Assembly: GCA_903822545.1 (NCBI GenBank)
Contig: CAIJPN010000121.1
Location: 1-64,000 of the forward strand
Source: an uncultured Anaerolineae bacterium
GTDB taxonomy: Bacteria > Chloroflexota > Anaerolineae > Anaerolineales > Villigracilaceae
Length of the DNA stretch: 64,000 bases
Reading direction: 5' to 3'
Shown: piece after piece, positions 33,801-41,019 of the stretch
Position numbering within the stretch: the stretch's first letter is position 1
Layout: every line of letters begins with the position of its first letter
Program-made: the position numbers and the translations under genes
Notes under the pieces: model-generated
The model's database searches: none
What the model saw: the letters and a program-made list of their open reading frames with translations, nothing else
Told to the model about the DNA's origin: nothing

Positions 33801-35188
33801 ATAGTTACTTCCCCATTGTCCAAAGCGAAGGTCTGGCACGCGATATAGAGTTGGAACTCGTTCGAAAAGATGGCAGCCTGTTGCCAGTAATCCTGAATGC
33901 AACAGCCGTTTATGACAGCACTGGTAAATTCGTCATGAGCCGCGCCACCATCATGGACAACACCGAGCGCAAAAAGGCCGAACTGGCCCTGCTGCAAAGC
34001 CGCGATGAACTGCGCCTCGCCTATGCCGATATAGAGCGAGCTTCACAAGCCAAAGATGATTTCCTGGCAAACATGAGCCACGAACTACGCACCCCGCTCA
34101 ACGGCGTCCTGGGCATATCCGAAATCCTGCTGAGCGAAATGCGCGGCCCCATCAATGATCACCAGCGCAAATTAGTTTCATCCATTGATAGCAGCGGGCG
34201 GCACCTGCTCAGCCTGATCAACGATATCCTTGATCTCTCCAAGATCGAAGCCGGGCGGCTTGACATCCACATCGAAACCATCAGCATTGCAGATGCCTGC
34301 CAGGGCAGCCTGTCCTTCGTCAAAGAGCCGGCCATCAAAAAAGGGGTGGCTCTCAGCTTCATCCCAGACCCATATATCACCAGCATCATGGCCGATGCGC
34401 GCCGCCTGAAGCAAATGCTGGTCAACCTGCTCAGCAACGCCGTCAAATTCACCCCGCCACAGGGCAAGGTGATGCTGCAAGTGTGCGCCAACCTGCAACA
34501 GGGCTGCATCGAATTTTCGGTTACCGACACCGGCGTGGGCATCGCGCCCGAAGAGCTGGCGCGCCTGTTCCAACCCTTCACCCAGGTAGATAACAGCCTG
34601 ACCCGTCAATACGAAGGCACTGGCCTGGGCCTGGCCCTGGTAAAGCGCCTGGCCGAAATGCACGGCGGGAGCGTCCACGCAGAAAGCGTGGCCGGCAAAG
34701 GCAGCACGTTCACCGTATCCCTACCCTGGCAGCGCGATCCTGCCGCCCAGGATGCCCTGGCAGATAAGGACATCACCCATACCAGCAAACAGATTGCGCC
34801 CGAAAAGCCGATCCAGGCTGCCGGCACCATCCTTCTGGGCGAAGACACCGAAACCAACATCCTGACCATCGGCGATTACCTGGAAAGCCTGGGTTACACC
34901 ATGATATATGCCTATAACGGGCGTGAAGTCGTTGAAAAAGCCGAAGCAACCGCCCCAGACCTGATCTTGATGGACATGCAAATGCCAGAAATGAATGGTA
35001 TGGACGCCACCCGCATATTGCGCGCCAACCCGCGCTTTGCCGCCACCCCTATCATCGCCCTCACCGCCCTGGCCATGACCGGCGACCGCGAGCGCTTCCT
35101 GGCCGCAGGTGTGAACGAATATCTCAGCAAGCCGGTGCGCTTGAAACAGCTGGCAGAATTGATTCAAAAGTTCCTAAAAAAAGGCTGA
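30848..35188 (+). CDS. Hybrid sensor kinase with REC at both ends and multiple PAS domains
   Basis: 1446 residues from ATG 30848 (GGAG eight nt upstream). Order: N-terminal receiver (IEDNPSDV, phospho-Asp in IILLDLGLPDSFG, DYLVKGP); about seven PAS domains with PAC ends (RDITERKQAEQKL, HDITERKLAENAL, TDITERKQAEKQL, TDITDRKQFEVEL, QDISGQKETEKRL, QDITERKAAETAL, MDNTERKKAELAL); HisKA (LANMSHELRTPLNG); ATPase (NLLSNAVKF, DTGVGIAPEE, GTGLGLALVKRL); C-terminal receiver (LILMDMQMPEMNGMD, YLSKPVRLKQL). No membrane helices. The N-terminal receiver could accept phosphate from the neighbouring kinase and gate this one. Confidence 0.92.
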   Translation: MEKTIIKILLIEDNPSDVIMLAENLERDPLSIFELTSVELLSEALGLLQHNRFDIILLDLGLPDSFGQETFNSIHQAAPDLPIIILSGGSDEALALDAVQTGAQDYLVKGPTSWGIAARSIRYTIERQRSHLAVRESETRLKGFLDAAPDAMIIVNRASKIIFGNQQAEKLFGYSQNELLGQPLSMLIPKRFHGRHIVYQAGYLANPHPREMGTGLELFALHSDGHEVPVEINLSYHKMGDETVVLSAIRDITERKQAEQKLRESEVLLRQVLESIPDSTFALDRNYRLLINNQRHQQELVASGGHPFVVGEPMLSPDYPTEILDFWRKAYDRTLTGEIFNLEGSWVDIKGQPHTHENRFSPLRNATGAIVGALVVAHDITERKLAENALIANEKKLRSLIDSQSHFVIRTDMAGNYTYWNEQFEKVFGWLHPQGIQNTHSLIDICEYHHARALEIVEKCIANPGQVFTVELDNPGRNGNICVTLWDFVCLTDEHNQPAEIQCMGTDITERKQAEKQLRESEERLELVMEGSQLGYWDWNIETGEVHRNERWAEMLGYTLEEINYTVKQWTDLHHPDDREAAWKSIQDHLDGKTPAHRIEYRMRTKEGQYKWILDQARVMKRDAQGKPLRMSGTHTDITDRKQFEVELKASNERFSQIAQNISDIFWVSSPVTRKNIYISPAFERIIGFSPEAVETFPNGFLDVILPEDRSILINARLQEESGLKTDTQYRIRRPDGSVRWLRDKGAPVFDENGKITLVVGLAQDISGQKETEKRLGESEARFRQIAETIDEVFWVANPDISQTIYISPGYERVWGRSRESLYSNPQSFISAVLPEDRQIPQSVFELQKAGQPFSHEYRIRHTNGSIRVIWDRGYPIRDDTGQVIRYVGVSQDITERKAAETALRESEEKYRRLSAELEERVKERTAQVQDLYNNAPTGYHSLDINGRFVLVNQTELGWLGYQRSELIGAPLKNFLTEKSCATFDSYFPIVQSEGLARDIELELVRKDGSLLPVILNATAVYDSTGKFVMSRATIMDNTERKKAELALLQSRDELRLAYADIERASQAKDDFLANMSHELRTPLNGVLGISEILLSEMRGPINDHQRKLVSSIDSSGRHLLSLINDILDLSKIEAGRLDIHIETISIADACQGSLSFVKEPAIKKGVALSFIPDPYITSIMADARRLKQMLVNLLSNAVKFTPPQGKVMLQVCANLQQGCIEFSVTDTGVGIAPEELARLFQPFTQVDNSLTRQYEGTGLGLALVKRLAEMHGGSVHAESVAGKGSTFTVSLPWQRDPAAQDALADKDITHTSKQIAPEKPIQAAGTILLGEDTETNILTIGDYLESLGYTMIYAYNGREVVEKAEATAPDLILMDMQMPEMNGMDATRILRANPRFAATPIIALTALAMTGDRERFLAAGVNEYLSKPVRLKQLAELIQKFLKKG

Positions 35189-35246
35189 TCCCTCAACTGT
35201 TGAAAGATAGCTAACACCAATAATAGATAAGAGAATTTGCGCTACA

Positions 35247-35283
35247 GAGAACGCTGAGACTCTCAAAAAAACTCAGCGTTCTC
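35247..35283. terminator. 12-bp hairpin after the hybrid kinase gene
   Basis: GAGAACGCTGAG (35247-35258) and CTCAGCGTTCTC (35272-35283) are perfect complements around a 13-nt loop containing seven A residues. It lies 58 bp after the kinase stop and may end transcription on either strand; it also resembles dispersed palindromic repeats seen in intergenic DNA. Confidence 0.5.
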
Positions 35284-35336
35284 GGCGGTGCAAAAACGCT
35301 TTTTTGCTTATCCATTAGGGTTGCTCCCGAATAAAG

Positions 35337-35741
35337 TCAACATAAGAAGAAATTCCATAAGCCAGCGGAAAGGGCAATGACATCATCTTCCATGTTGGCC
35401 TTGCGATTACGAAAAGCATGAACCAAGATGTTGAAACGCTTAATGCCCGCAATGGCATTCTCTACGAAAATTCGTACCCGGCTCAAAGCCTGATTCTCAG
35501 TTTTTTGCTCGCCGGACAGTTGCGGCTGAGGGTTTTTCTGGCTTTTGCGCGGTTTTTTGTGCGGTATTTTGATGTTTGCGCCGACATAATCCGCCAGAAT
35601 ACCTTGATAGCCCAAGTCTAGCAGGGCATGGATGGTTTCAAACCAGGGATGTTCTGGCGGAAACTCAGTTTTGAGCATGGTGTAATCATGTCCATGCCCT
35701 GCAAAAGTGCCGCCAAGGAAAACAATTTTGAAGCGAACGTC
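35337..35741 (-). pseudogene. IS5-type transposase fragment (C-terminal part)
   Basis: The translated frame reads FLGGTFAGHGHDYTMLKTEF before the first ATG (35678), then ALLDLGYQGI, PHKKPRKSQK, SRVRIFVENAIAGIKRFNIL and HAFRNRK to the stop at 35337. These are the second Asp region (LGYQG), the basic PHKKPRK segment and the Glu-containing helix of IS5-like DDE transposases. The N-terminal half and first Asp region are missing. The frame merges into DNA that on the plus strand encodes the tail of a glycosidase-like protein, so the junction near 35740 is where the element is joined to the older sequence. Confidence 0.75.
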
Positions 35742-36071
35742 AAAATCCAGCCCTGGCAGGATAAAAAAATTGTGAGCTACGGGCCGCTGCTGTTTTGCCT
35801 GCCTTTGGACGGGGAATTTGCGCCGGGCCGGGAATATACTCCCGGTTTTCAGGATGCAACCTACACCCTGGCCGATTCATCCGCCCTGAACCTGCGTCTT
35901 GCTCCCCCAACCATTTTCACGCTGGAAGACCGCCCCTTCGACCCCTCCCACCCCGTTGACTCGCTCTCGCTGACAGGTGCGCCACTCGACCCCGGCGGGA
36001 ACCCGTACCCCGTGCGACTCATCCCCCTCGGCGCGAGCATCCTGCGAAAAGTAACCTTCGAGGCCCCATGA
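35742..36071 (+). pseudogene. C-terminal fragment of a glycosidase-like gene, cut by the transposase fragment
   Basis: 109 codons ending at TGA 36069-36071, with no start codon of its own in the similar part. The sequence KIQPWQDKKIVSYGPLLFCL followed by GREYTPGF and VRLIPLGASILRKVTF resembles the C-terminal beta-sandwich of DUF1680/GH127-like proteins (YGPLVFALP segment and IPLGxxxLR end). The call is tentative. The last bases overlap the ATG of the UroD-type gene as ATGA, so the lost gene was once translationally coupled to it. The apparent ORF start at 35628 comes from reading transposase DNA in the wrong strand. Confidence 0.45.
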
Positions 36072-37066
36072 ACTCCTACGAACGCTTCACCGCCCGGCTG
36101 GCAGGCCAGCCTGCTGACCACATCCCCAACTTTAACATTTTCATGACCCGCGCCGCGCACCACATCGGCCAGCCGCTCTCGCGCTATTACCTCGATCATC
36201 GCGTGCTGGTCGAGGCCAACCTGGCGGTCGCCGCCGATTTCGGCGTGGATATCCTGCAAGCCATCTCAGACCCCTACCGCGAAGCCGCCGATTTCGGCCT
36301 GGAAGTGGAATTCCCTGCCGATAACCTGCCGCTGAACCGCAAACCGCTCATCGCCGAACCAGGCGACCTGGAAAAACTCGTCCCGCCCAACCCGGCCACC
36401 GGGCGGCGCATGAGCGACCGGCTGGAAGCGATTCGATTGTTCCGTGAAAAGGCCGGGGGCGAAATCCCGGTCATGGGCTGGGTGGAAGGCGCGTTGGCCG
36501 AAGCCAGTGATCTGCGCAGCATGTACCTGACCATGACCGACCTGGTCTCTCGCCCAGAGTGGCTGACCGAACTGCTGGAAATTTGCGCCGAAGTCGAAAT
36601 CGCCTTCGCCCGCGCCCAGGTCGAGGCCGGGGCGGACATCATCGGGTTGGGTGATGCGGTATGCTCGCAGATTTCGCCAAAAATGTACCGCCAGTTCGCC
36701 CTGCCCTACGAACAGCGCATTTTTGCCGCTGTCCACGAGATGGGTGCGAAAGCCCGCCTGCACATCTGCGGCAACACCACGCGCCTGCTGCCCGATATGC
36801 TCCAGAGCGGCGCAGACATCATTGATCTGGACTGGATGGTGGAACTCGAAAAAGCCGCGCAGCTTTTCGACGATAAAGTAGCGATTTGTGGCAACTTCGA
36901 CCCGGTGGCGGTCATGCTCCAGGGAACGGAAGACACCGTCAGGGCGGCGACCCTGGGTTGCATCCAAAAGGGTGGTAAACGCCTGTTTAGCGGGGCGGGC
37001 TGCGAAATCCCAGATGGGACGCCAAGTGAAAACCTGCGAGCGCAACGCCAGGCTCTTGGCAGGTAA
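36068..37066 (+). CDS. Uroporphyrinogen decarboxylase-family (MtaA/CmuA-type) methyltransferase
   Basis: 332 residues. The UroD fold is shown by the N-terminal MNSYERFTARLAGQPADHIP and the TIM-barrel pattern. The zinc site of corrinoid-using relatives is visible: HICGNTTRLL (HxC) and a later Cys in FSGAGCEIPDGTP; the substrate-decarboxylating Arg/Asp set of true HemE is not seen. So it is probably a methyl-transfer enzyme or UroD-like sugar-operon protein, not haem biosynthesis. It starts in an ATGA overlap with a truncated glycosidase-like gene and is followed by a possible terminator. Present next to a GntR-controlled operon but separated by 230 bp with its own promoter in between. Confidence 0.82.
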   Translation: MNSYERFTARLAGQPADHIPNFNIFMTRAAHHIGQPLSRYYLDHRVLVEANLAVAADFGVDILQAISDPYREAADFGLEVEFPADNLPLNRKPLIAEPGDLEKLVPPNPATGRRMSDRLEAIRLFREKAGGEIPVMGWVEGALAEASDLRSMYLTMTDLVSRPEWLTELLEICAEVEIAFARAQVEAGADIIGLGDAVCSQISPKMYRQFALPYEQRIFAAVHEMGAKARLHICGNTTRLLPDMLQSGADIIDLDWMVELEKAAQLFDDKVAICGNFDPVAVMLQGTEDTVRAATLGCIQKGGKRLFSGAGCEIPDGTPSENLRAQRQALGR

Positions 37067-37075
37067 AATCGATTT

Positions 37076-37102
37076 ATTCGGTGCCCCACCTGGGCATCGA
37101 AT
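37076..37102 (+). terminator. Possible terminator hairpin after the UroD-type gene
   Basis: ATTCGGTGCCC (37076-37086) pairs with GGGCATCGAAT (37092-37102) with one G-T wobble and a 5-nt loop, starting 9 bp after the stop. No T-run follows. Confidence 0.4.
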
Positions 37103-37229
37103 GAATTAAGGATTGATGCGGTAGAAAACTCATGGATTTCGGGATACTGCTTTGATTTTTCCCATTCACAATTTGAAAACCTTATCTGCAAATGGACATA
37201 ACTAAAGCCACATTCTCCCAATTATCATC

Positions 37230-37258
37230 TTGACAAGGTTAGAAACCGGGGGTATTAT
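37230..37258 (+). promoter_or_regulatory. Promoter of the sialic acid operon
   Basis: A perfect TTGACA (37230-37235), 17-nt spacer and TATTAT (37253-37258, 5 of 6) give a strong sigma-70-type promoter. Transcription would begin near 37265, inside the palindrome described at 37258. The leader is about 32 nt to ATG 37297 with GAGG seven nt before it. Confidence 0.72.
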
Positions 37259-37279
37259 ATAGATATATATACATCTATA
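37258..37279. promoter_or_regulatory. Candidate GntR operator 1
   Basis: TATAGAT (37258-37264) and ATCTATA (37273-37279) are perfect inverted half-sites with an 8-nt AT-rich spacer. The site covers the end of the -10 box and the transcription start, right before the GntR gene, so it is probably the autorepression site. A related palindrome lies at 40823. Confidence 0.65.
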
Positions 37280-37296
37280 CACAACGAGGCAAGAGT

Positions 37297-38112
37297 ATGT
37301 CCCCCATCGACACATCCTGGTTCAAAATCAATCCCCAGAGCGCACTGCCGCTGTACTATCAAATCAAGCAAAACCTGTTGGAGCTGGTAGAGAGCGGAAA
37401 ATTTGCGCCGGGAGAATTGCTGCCTGCCGAAGGCGAAATGGGCGATTATTACGGCGTCAGCAGGTTGACGGTTCGCCAGGCGGTTGGGGAACTCGTCCAC
37501 GAGGGGATTTTGGTGCGCGAGCGCGGACGCGGCACATTTGTCGCGCGCCCCAAAACAACACCCGTCGCGGTAAGAACCGCCGGGTTCAGCGAGCGCATTC
37601 GCGATGCCGGGCAAAAGCCCTCCAGCCAGGTGTTGAGTTACGAAGTGATCCCTGCGCCAGTCAATGTGGCTGAGTTTTTACAGATCCCGGTTGGCTCCAA
37701 TGTATACAAACTCACCCGCCTGCGCTCGGTGGATGGCGATCCCCAGATGATTGAAACCACCCACCTGTCCCAAGAGATGTTCCCAGGGCTTGAAAACACT
37801 GATTTTTCCAAAGTGTCACTCTACAGCACCCTGGCCGAAAAATTTGGCTGTTCTGTGATGGCTGCCGATGAAGTTTTTGAGCCGGTGCTTGCCACCAGCT
37901 ACGAAGCTGAACTACTTGGCACGAAAGCCAAAAGCGCAGCCCTGCTGCTCGAAGTGATCGCATACGACCAGTTTGGGCGGCGGGTTGAATACAATAAATC
38001 CATTGTGCGCGGCGACAAGGCCCGCCTGTTATTCCACATTCGCCGTCAAATCATGCACGACCAGGAGACCCGCATCCAATGGGCATCATCGGAACCATCC
38101 CTCAAGGCTTAA
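37297..38112 (+). CDS. GntR-family (HutC subfamily) transcriptional regulator
   Basis: 271 residues. The N-terminal winged helix reads LPAEGEMGDYYGVSRLTVRQ and continues to RGRGTFVARPK. The C-terminal two-thirds is a UTRA effector domain (TRLRSVDGDPQMIETTHLSQ; TKAKSAALLLEVIAYDQFGR; SIVRGDKARLLFHI). HutC-type regulators usually release DNA on binding a sugar phosphate or acyl-hexosamine ligand. It begins the catabolic operon, with its own operator-promoter upstream and NanE overlapping its end by 34 nt, which fits local control by a sialic acid or aminosugar intermediate. Likely effectors are ManNAc-6-P or GlcNAc-6-P, by analogy only. Confidence 0.9.
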   Translation: MSPIDTSWFKINPQSALPLYYQIKQNLLELVESGKFAPGELLPAEGEMGDYYGVSRLTVRQAVGELVHEGILVRERGRGTFVARPKTTPVAVRTAGFSERIRDAGQKPSSQVLSYEVIPAPVNVAEFLQIPVGSNVYKLTRLRSVDGDPQMIETTHLSQEMFPGLENTDFSKVSLYSTLAEKFGCSVMAADEVFEPVLATSYEAELLGTKAKSAALLLEVIAYDQFGRRVEYNKSIVRGDKARLLFHIRRQIMHDQETRIQWASSEPSLKA

Positions 38113-38759
38113 TCGTCTCCTGCCAGGCCAAACCCGGCAGCCCGCTGCGCAATCCGCAGGTGATGGCCGCCATGGCCCAGGCTGCGGAAGTTGGCGGCGC
38201 GATTGGCATTCGCGCCAACGGCGCAGAAGATATCGCCGCCATCCGCGTGCTGGTGAAGCTGCCGGTCATCGGCATCAACAAAGTTGTGCATGACGGTTAT
38301 GACGTTTTCATCACCCCCACCCTGGAATCGGCCCGGCAGGTTGCCGCCGCCGGGGCAGATATCATCGCCATGGACGCCACCCTGCGCTCCCGCCCGGATG
38401 GTCTGACCATCCGCGAAGCCATCCAGCTTTACAAAAAAGAACTCGGGCTGCCCATAATGGCTGATATCTCCACCCTGGAAGAAGGCCTGGCTGCCGCCGA
38501 AGTTGGCGCGGACATTGTAGCCACCACCCTTTCGGGCTACACCCCCTACAGCCCCCAGCAGGAAGCCCCCGATTTCACCCTGATCGCTGAACTGGCGGCG
38601 CGCATCCAAACGCCCATTATCGCCGAGGGACGCTTTGCCAGCCCGGCAGATGCCCGCCGCGCGCTCGACCTGGGCGCACATGCTGTGGTTGTGGGCACCG
38701 CCATCACGGCCGTAGATTGGGTCACGCAGCGTTATGTTCGCGCGTTGTGCGCCAATTAA
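38079..38759 (+). CDS. nanE: N-acetylmannosamine-6-phosphate 2-epimerase
   Basis: 226 residues; a TIM-barrel NanE. GLIVSCQAKPGSPL at the N-terminus, ATLRSRPDG, IMADISTLEEG, VATTLSGYTPYS and IIAEGRFASPADARRAL with VVVGTAIT near the end are the family's active-site and phosphate-binding segments (Lys in INKV, Glu in AEGRF). It converts ManNAc-6-P to GlcNAc-6-P, the step after ManNAc kinase. AGGAG lies 12 nt before the ATG, inside the regulator gene. It is the most specific marker that this operon degrades sialic acid or ManNAc. Confidence 0.92.
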   Translation: MGIIGTIPQGLIVSCQAKPGSPLRNPQVMAAMAQAAEVGGAIGIRANGAEDIAAIRVLVKLPVIGINKVVHDGYDVFITPTLESARQVAAAGADIIAMDATLRSRPDGLTIREAIQLYKKELGLPIMADISTLEEGLAAAEVGADIVATTLSGYTPYSPQQEAPDFTLIAELAARIQTPIIAEGRFASPADARRALDLGAHAVVVGTAITAVDWVTQRYVRALCAN

Positions 38760-38783
38760 CTCCAACCGAGACAAGGATTGACG

Positions 38784-39788
38784 ATGACTCGCTTGCTCGA
38801 AGTCAAAGACTTGAAAGTACGCTTCCGCTCCGACCGCACCATCATTCATGCGGTCAATGGCATTTCGTACAGCCTGGATGAAGGCGGCTCCCTGGCAGTG
38901 GTCGGGGAAAGCGGTTCGGGCAAATCCGTTGGGATGCTGGCCATCATGGGCCTGATCCCCAACCCGCCCGGCTGGGTCGAATCAGGCCAGGCGCTTTTCA
39001 AAGGCCGCGACCTGCTCAAGGCCAGCGAAGGCGAACTGCGCCTGATCCGCGGCAAAGAAATCGCCATGGTTTTCCAGGACCCGATGACCTCGCTCAATCC
39101 CGTCCTGCCCATCGGCCTGCAGCTGACCGAGGCCATCCAGACCCACCTCGGGCTGGATAAAAACCAGGCGCGTGAGCGCGCCATCGAAATGCTGCGGATG
39201 GTCGGGCTGCCCAATCCGGCCCAGCGCATCAAAGACTTCCCCTTCCAGTTCTCTGGCGGGCAGCGCCAGCGCGTGATGATCGCCATGGCGCTCACCTGCA
39301 CCCCCAGCCTGCTGATTGCCGATGAACCCACCACCGCGCTGGATGTCACCATCCAGGCCCAGATTGTGGAACTGGTGCGCGACCTGCAAAAACAGCTCGG
39401 CATGGCCATCATCTGGATCAGCCACAACCTGGGGTTGGTGGCCGGGGTGGTGGATACCGTTTTGGTGATGTATTCCGGCTTTATCGTGGAACAGGCCCCG
39501 GTGGATGATTTGTACGAACACCCCCGGCATCCGTACACGCTCGGGCTTTTGCACGCCGTCCCCAAGCTGGATACCGAAAACCAGGAACGCCTGGCCTCCA
39601 TCGACGGGATGCCGCCCGACTTGCGCAAGCCGATTGTGGGCTGTCCGTTTGCCCCGCGCTGCCCTTACCGCCAGGAAAAATGTGACCAGCAAACCCCGCC
39701 GCTGTTTGAAGTCGGCCCGCAGCACCAATCCGCCTGCTGGCGCTGGCAGGAACTATCCAAAATTTCGACGTTTGGAGAGCCGCTATGA
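38784..39788 (+). CDS. Oligopeptide-type ABC transporter ATP-binding protein (DppD/OppD type)
   Basis: 334 residues from ATG 38784 (AAGGA six nt upstream); a TTG two codons earlier is less likely. Walker [12 protein letters not shown]-loop [10 protein letters not shown], signature [12 protein letters not shown], Walker [13 protein letters not shown] and the H-loop WISHNLG are intact. The C-terminal oligopeptide-family Cys cluster ([16 protein letters not shown]) is present. It pairs with the next ATPase to drive import. Peptide-type importers of this family are known to carry sialic acid (SatABCD-like) or other glycans, and the operon suggests such a cargo here. Confidence 0.93.
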   Translation: MTRLLEVKDLKVRFRSDRTIIHAVNGISYSLDEGGSLAVVGESGSGKSVGMLAIMGLIPNPPGWVESGQALFKGRDLLKASEGELRLIRGKEIAMVFQDPMTSLNPVLPIGLQLTEAIQTHLGLDKNQARERAIEMLRMVGLPNPAQRIKDFPFQFSGGQRQRVMIAMALTCTPSLLIADEPTTALDVTIQAQIVELVRDLQKQLGMAIIWISHNLGLVAGVVDTVLVMYSGFIVEQAPVDDLYEHPRHPYTLGLLHAVPKLDTENQERLASIDGMPPDLRKPIVGCPFAPRCPYRQEKCDQQTPPLFEVGPQHQSACWRWQELSKISTFGEPL

Positions 39789-40786
39789 GCACCCCATCTA
39801 CACTGGTACAGGTGACCGACCTGAAAGTGCATTTCCCGATCTACCAGGGTGTCTTCCGCCGCCAGGTGGGGGCGATCAAAGCTGTGGATGGGGTTTCGTT
39901 TAGCATCTATAAGGGTGAAACGCTCGGGCTGGTAGGCGAGAGCGGGTGCGGCAAATCCACCACAGGGTTGGCCATCCTGCAATTGCAGGCTTTGACCGGG
40001 GGGCAGATCAACTTCAATGGGCAGGACATCGCCGGGATCGATGAATCCCAGATGCGCAAGATGCGCCGCCACATGATGATGATTTTCCAGGACCCCTATT
40101 CATCGCTCAACCCGCGCATGACGATTGGCGGCATCATCGGCGAACCGCTCAGCGTACACCAGATCGGCACGCCCCAGGAACGCGCCGAGCGTGTGCAGGA
40201 ACTGCTGCGCCTGGTGGGCCTGAACCCGGCCTTTATCAACCGCTACCCCCACGAATTTTCCGGCGGACAGCGCCAACGCATCGGCATCGCCCGGGCGCTG
40301 GCCACCAACCCGTCTTTTATCGTGGCAGATGAGCCCATCTCCGCCCTGGATGTTTCCATCCAGGCCCAGGTGGTCAACCTGCTGGATGACCTGAAAAAGC
40401 AATTTGGCCTGACGTACCTGTTCATCGCCCACGACCTTTCGATGGTGCGCTACATCAGCGACCGGGTGGCGGTGATGTACCTGGGCAAAGTGATGGAATT
40501 GGGCAGCCGCAACAATGTTTTCGATAGTCCCCTACACCCATACACGCGCGCGCTGCTCTCTGCTGTGCCAGTTGCCAACCCCAAGAAAGAACGCGCCCGC
40601 CAGCGCATCATCCTGGAAGGGGATGTGCCCAGCCCGGCCAACCCGCCCGCTGGCTGCCGTTTTCATCCGCGCTGCGCCTTTGCCACGCAAGAATGCCGCG
40701 CGCAGGTGCCTGAACTTCGCAATTTATCCACGCAAGGTAAGCCTGAACACTGGGTTGCCTGCCATCATGCCGAAAAACTTGCCTGA
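39785..40786 (+). CDS. Oligopeptide-type ABC transporter ATP-binding protein (DppF/OppF type)
   Basis: 333 residues; ATG overlaps the previous stop as ATGA. Walker [13 protein letters not shown]-loop [11 protein letters not shown], signature [15 protein letters not shown], Walker [13 protein letters not shown]-loop [11 protein letters not shown]. The C-terminal Cys cluster ([15 protein letters not shown]) is the OppF-type iron-sulphur or zinc-like motif. It forms the nucleotide-binding dimer with the previous protein. The following intergenic region (233 bp) carries a palindrome related to the GntR operator, a dispersed repeat and the ribosome site of the binding-protein gene. Confidence 0.93.
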   Translation: MSTPSTLVQVTDLKVHFPIYQGVFRRQVGAIKAVDGVSFSIYKGETLGLVGESGCGKSTTGLAILQLQALTGGQINFNGQDIAGIDESQMRKMRRHMMMIFQDPYSSLNPRMTIGGIIGEPLSVHQIGTPQERAERVQELLRLVGLNPAFINRYPHEFSGGQRQRIGIARALATNPSFIVADEPISALDVSIQAQVVNLLDDLKKQFGLTYLFIAHDLSMVRYISDRVAVMYLGKVMELGSRNNVFDSPLHPYTRALLSAVPVANPKKERARQRIILEGDVPSPANPPAGCRFHPRCAFATQECRAQVPELRNLSTQGKPEHWVACHHAEKLA

Positions 40787-40822
40787 CCCGGAGGTATGAG
40801 AAAAAAATTTTTTTACTCGATC

Positions 40823-40842
40823 TTGTATATATATCCATACAA
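40823..40842. promoter_or_regulatory. Candidate GntR operator 2
   Basis: TTGTAT (40823-40828) and ATACAA (40837-40842) are perfect inverted half-sites with an 8-nt spacer, ATATATCC. The spacer and central bases match operator 1 at 37258 (ATATATAC, same spacing). It lies 178 bp before the binding-protein start and could give this part of the operon a second regulated promoter. Confidence 0.45.
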
Positions 40843-40874
40843 ATTCTGGCGCTGCCATTTTGACGTAAAAATCT

Positions 40875-40971
40875 GTAAGGGCGACCCTTCAGGGCATAGA
40901 CTGGAGCAACTTTGCAAAGAAGTCTTGTATAAAAGCACGCTTTTTTGCACCAGACGGGTCGCCCCTACCCG
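40875..40971. repeat. Dispersed palindromic repeat, copy A (97 bp)
   Basis: Begins GTAAGGGCGACCC and ends GGGTCGCCCCTAC, which are near-perfect inverted ends. Internal parts (GGCATA, GCAAAGAAGTC, TATAAAAG) match the copy at 53420. No coding capacity. A small non-autonomous element or a structured dispersed repeat; 12.5 kb separates the two copies. Confidence 0.65.
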
Positions 40972-41019
40972 GCACCACAAAAAATGAAAAACCAAATTTC
41001 TAAAGGAGAAAGAAGAATT

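Noticed and set aside
35628-35741. ORF start at 35628 for the glycosidase-like fragment
   Set aside because: The first 38 codons read transposase DNA on the wrong strand; similarity begins near 35742.
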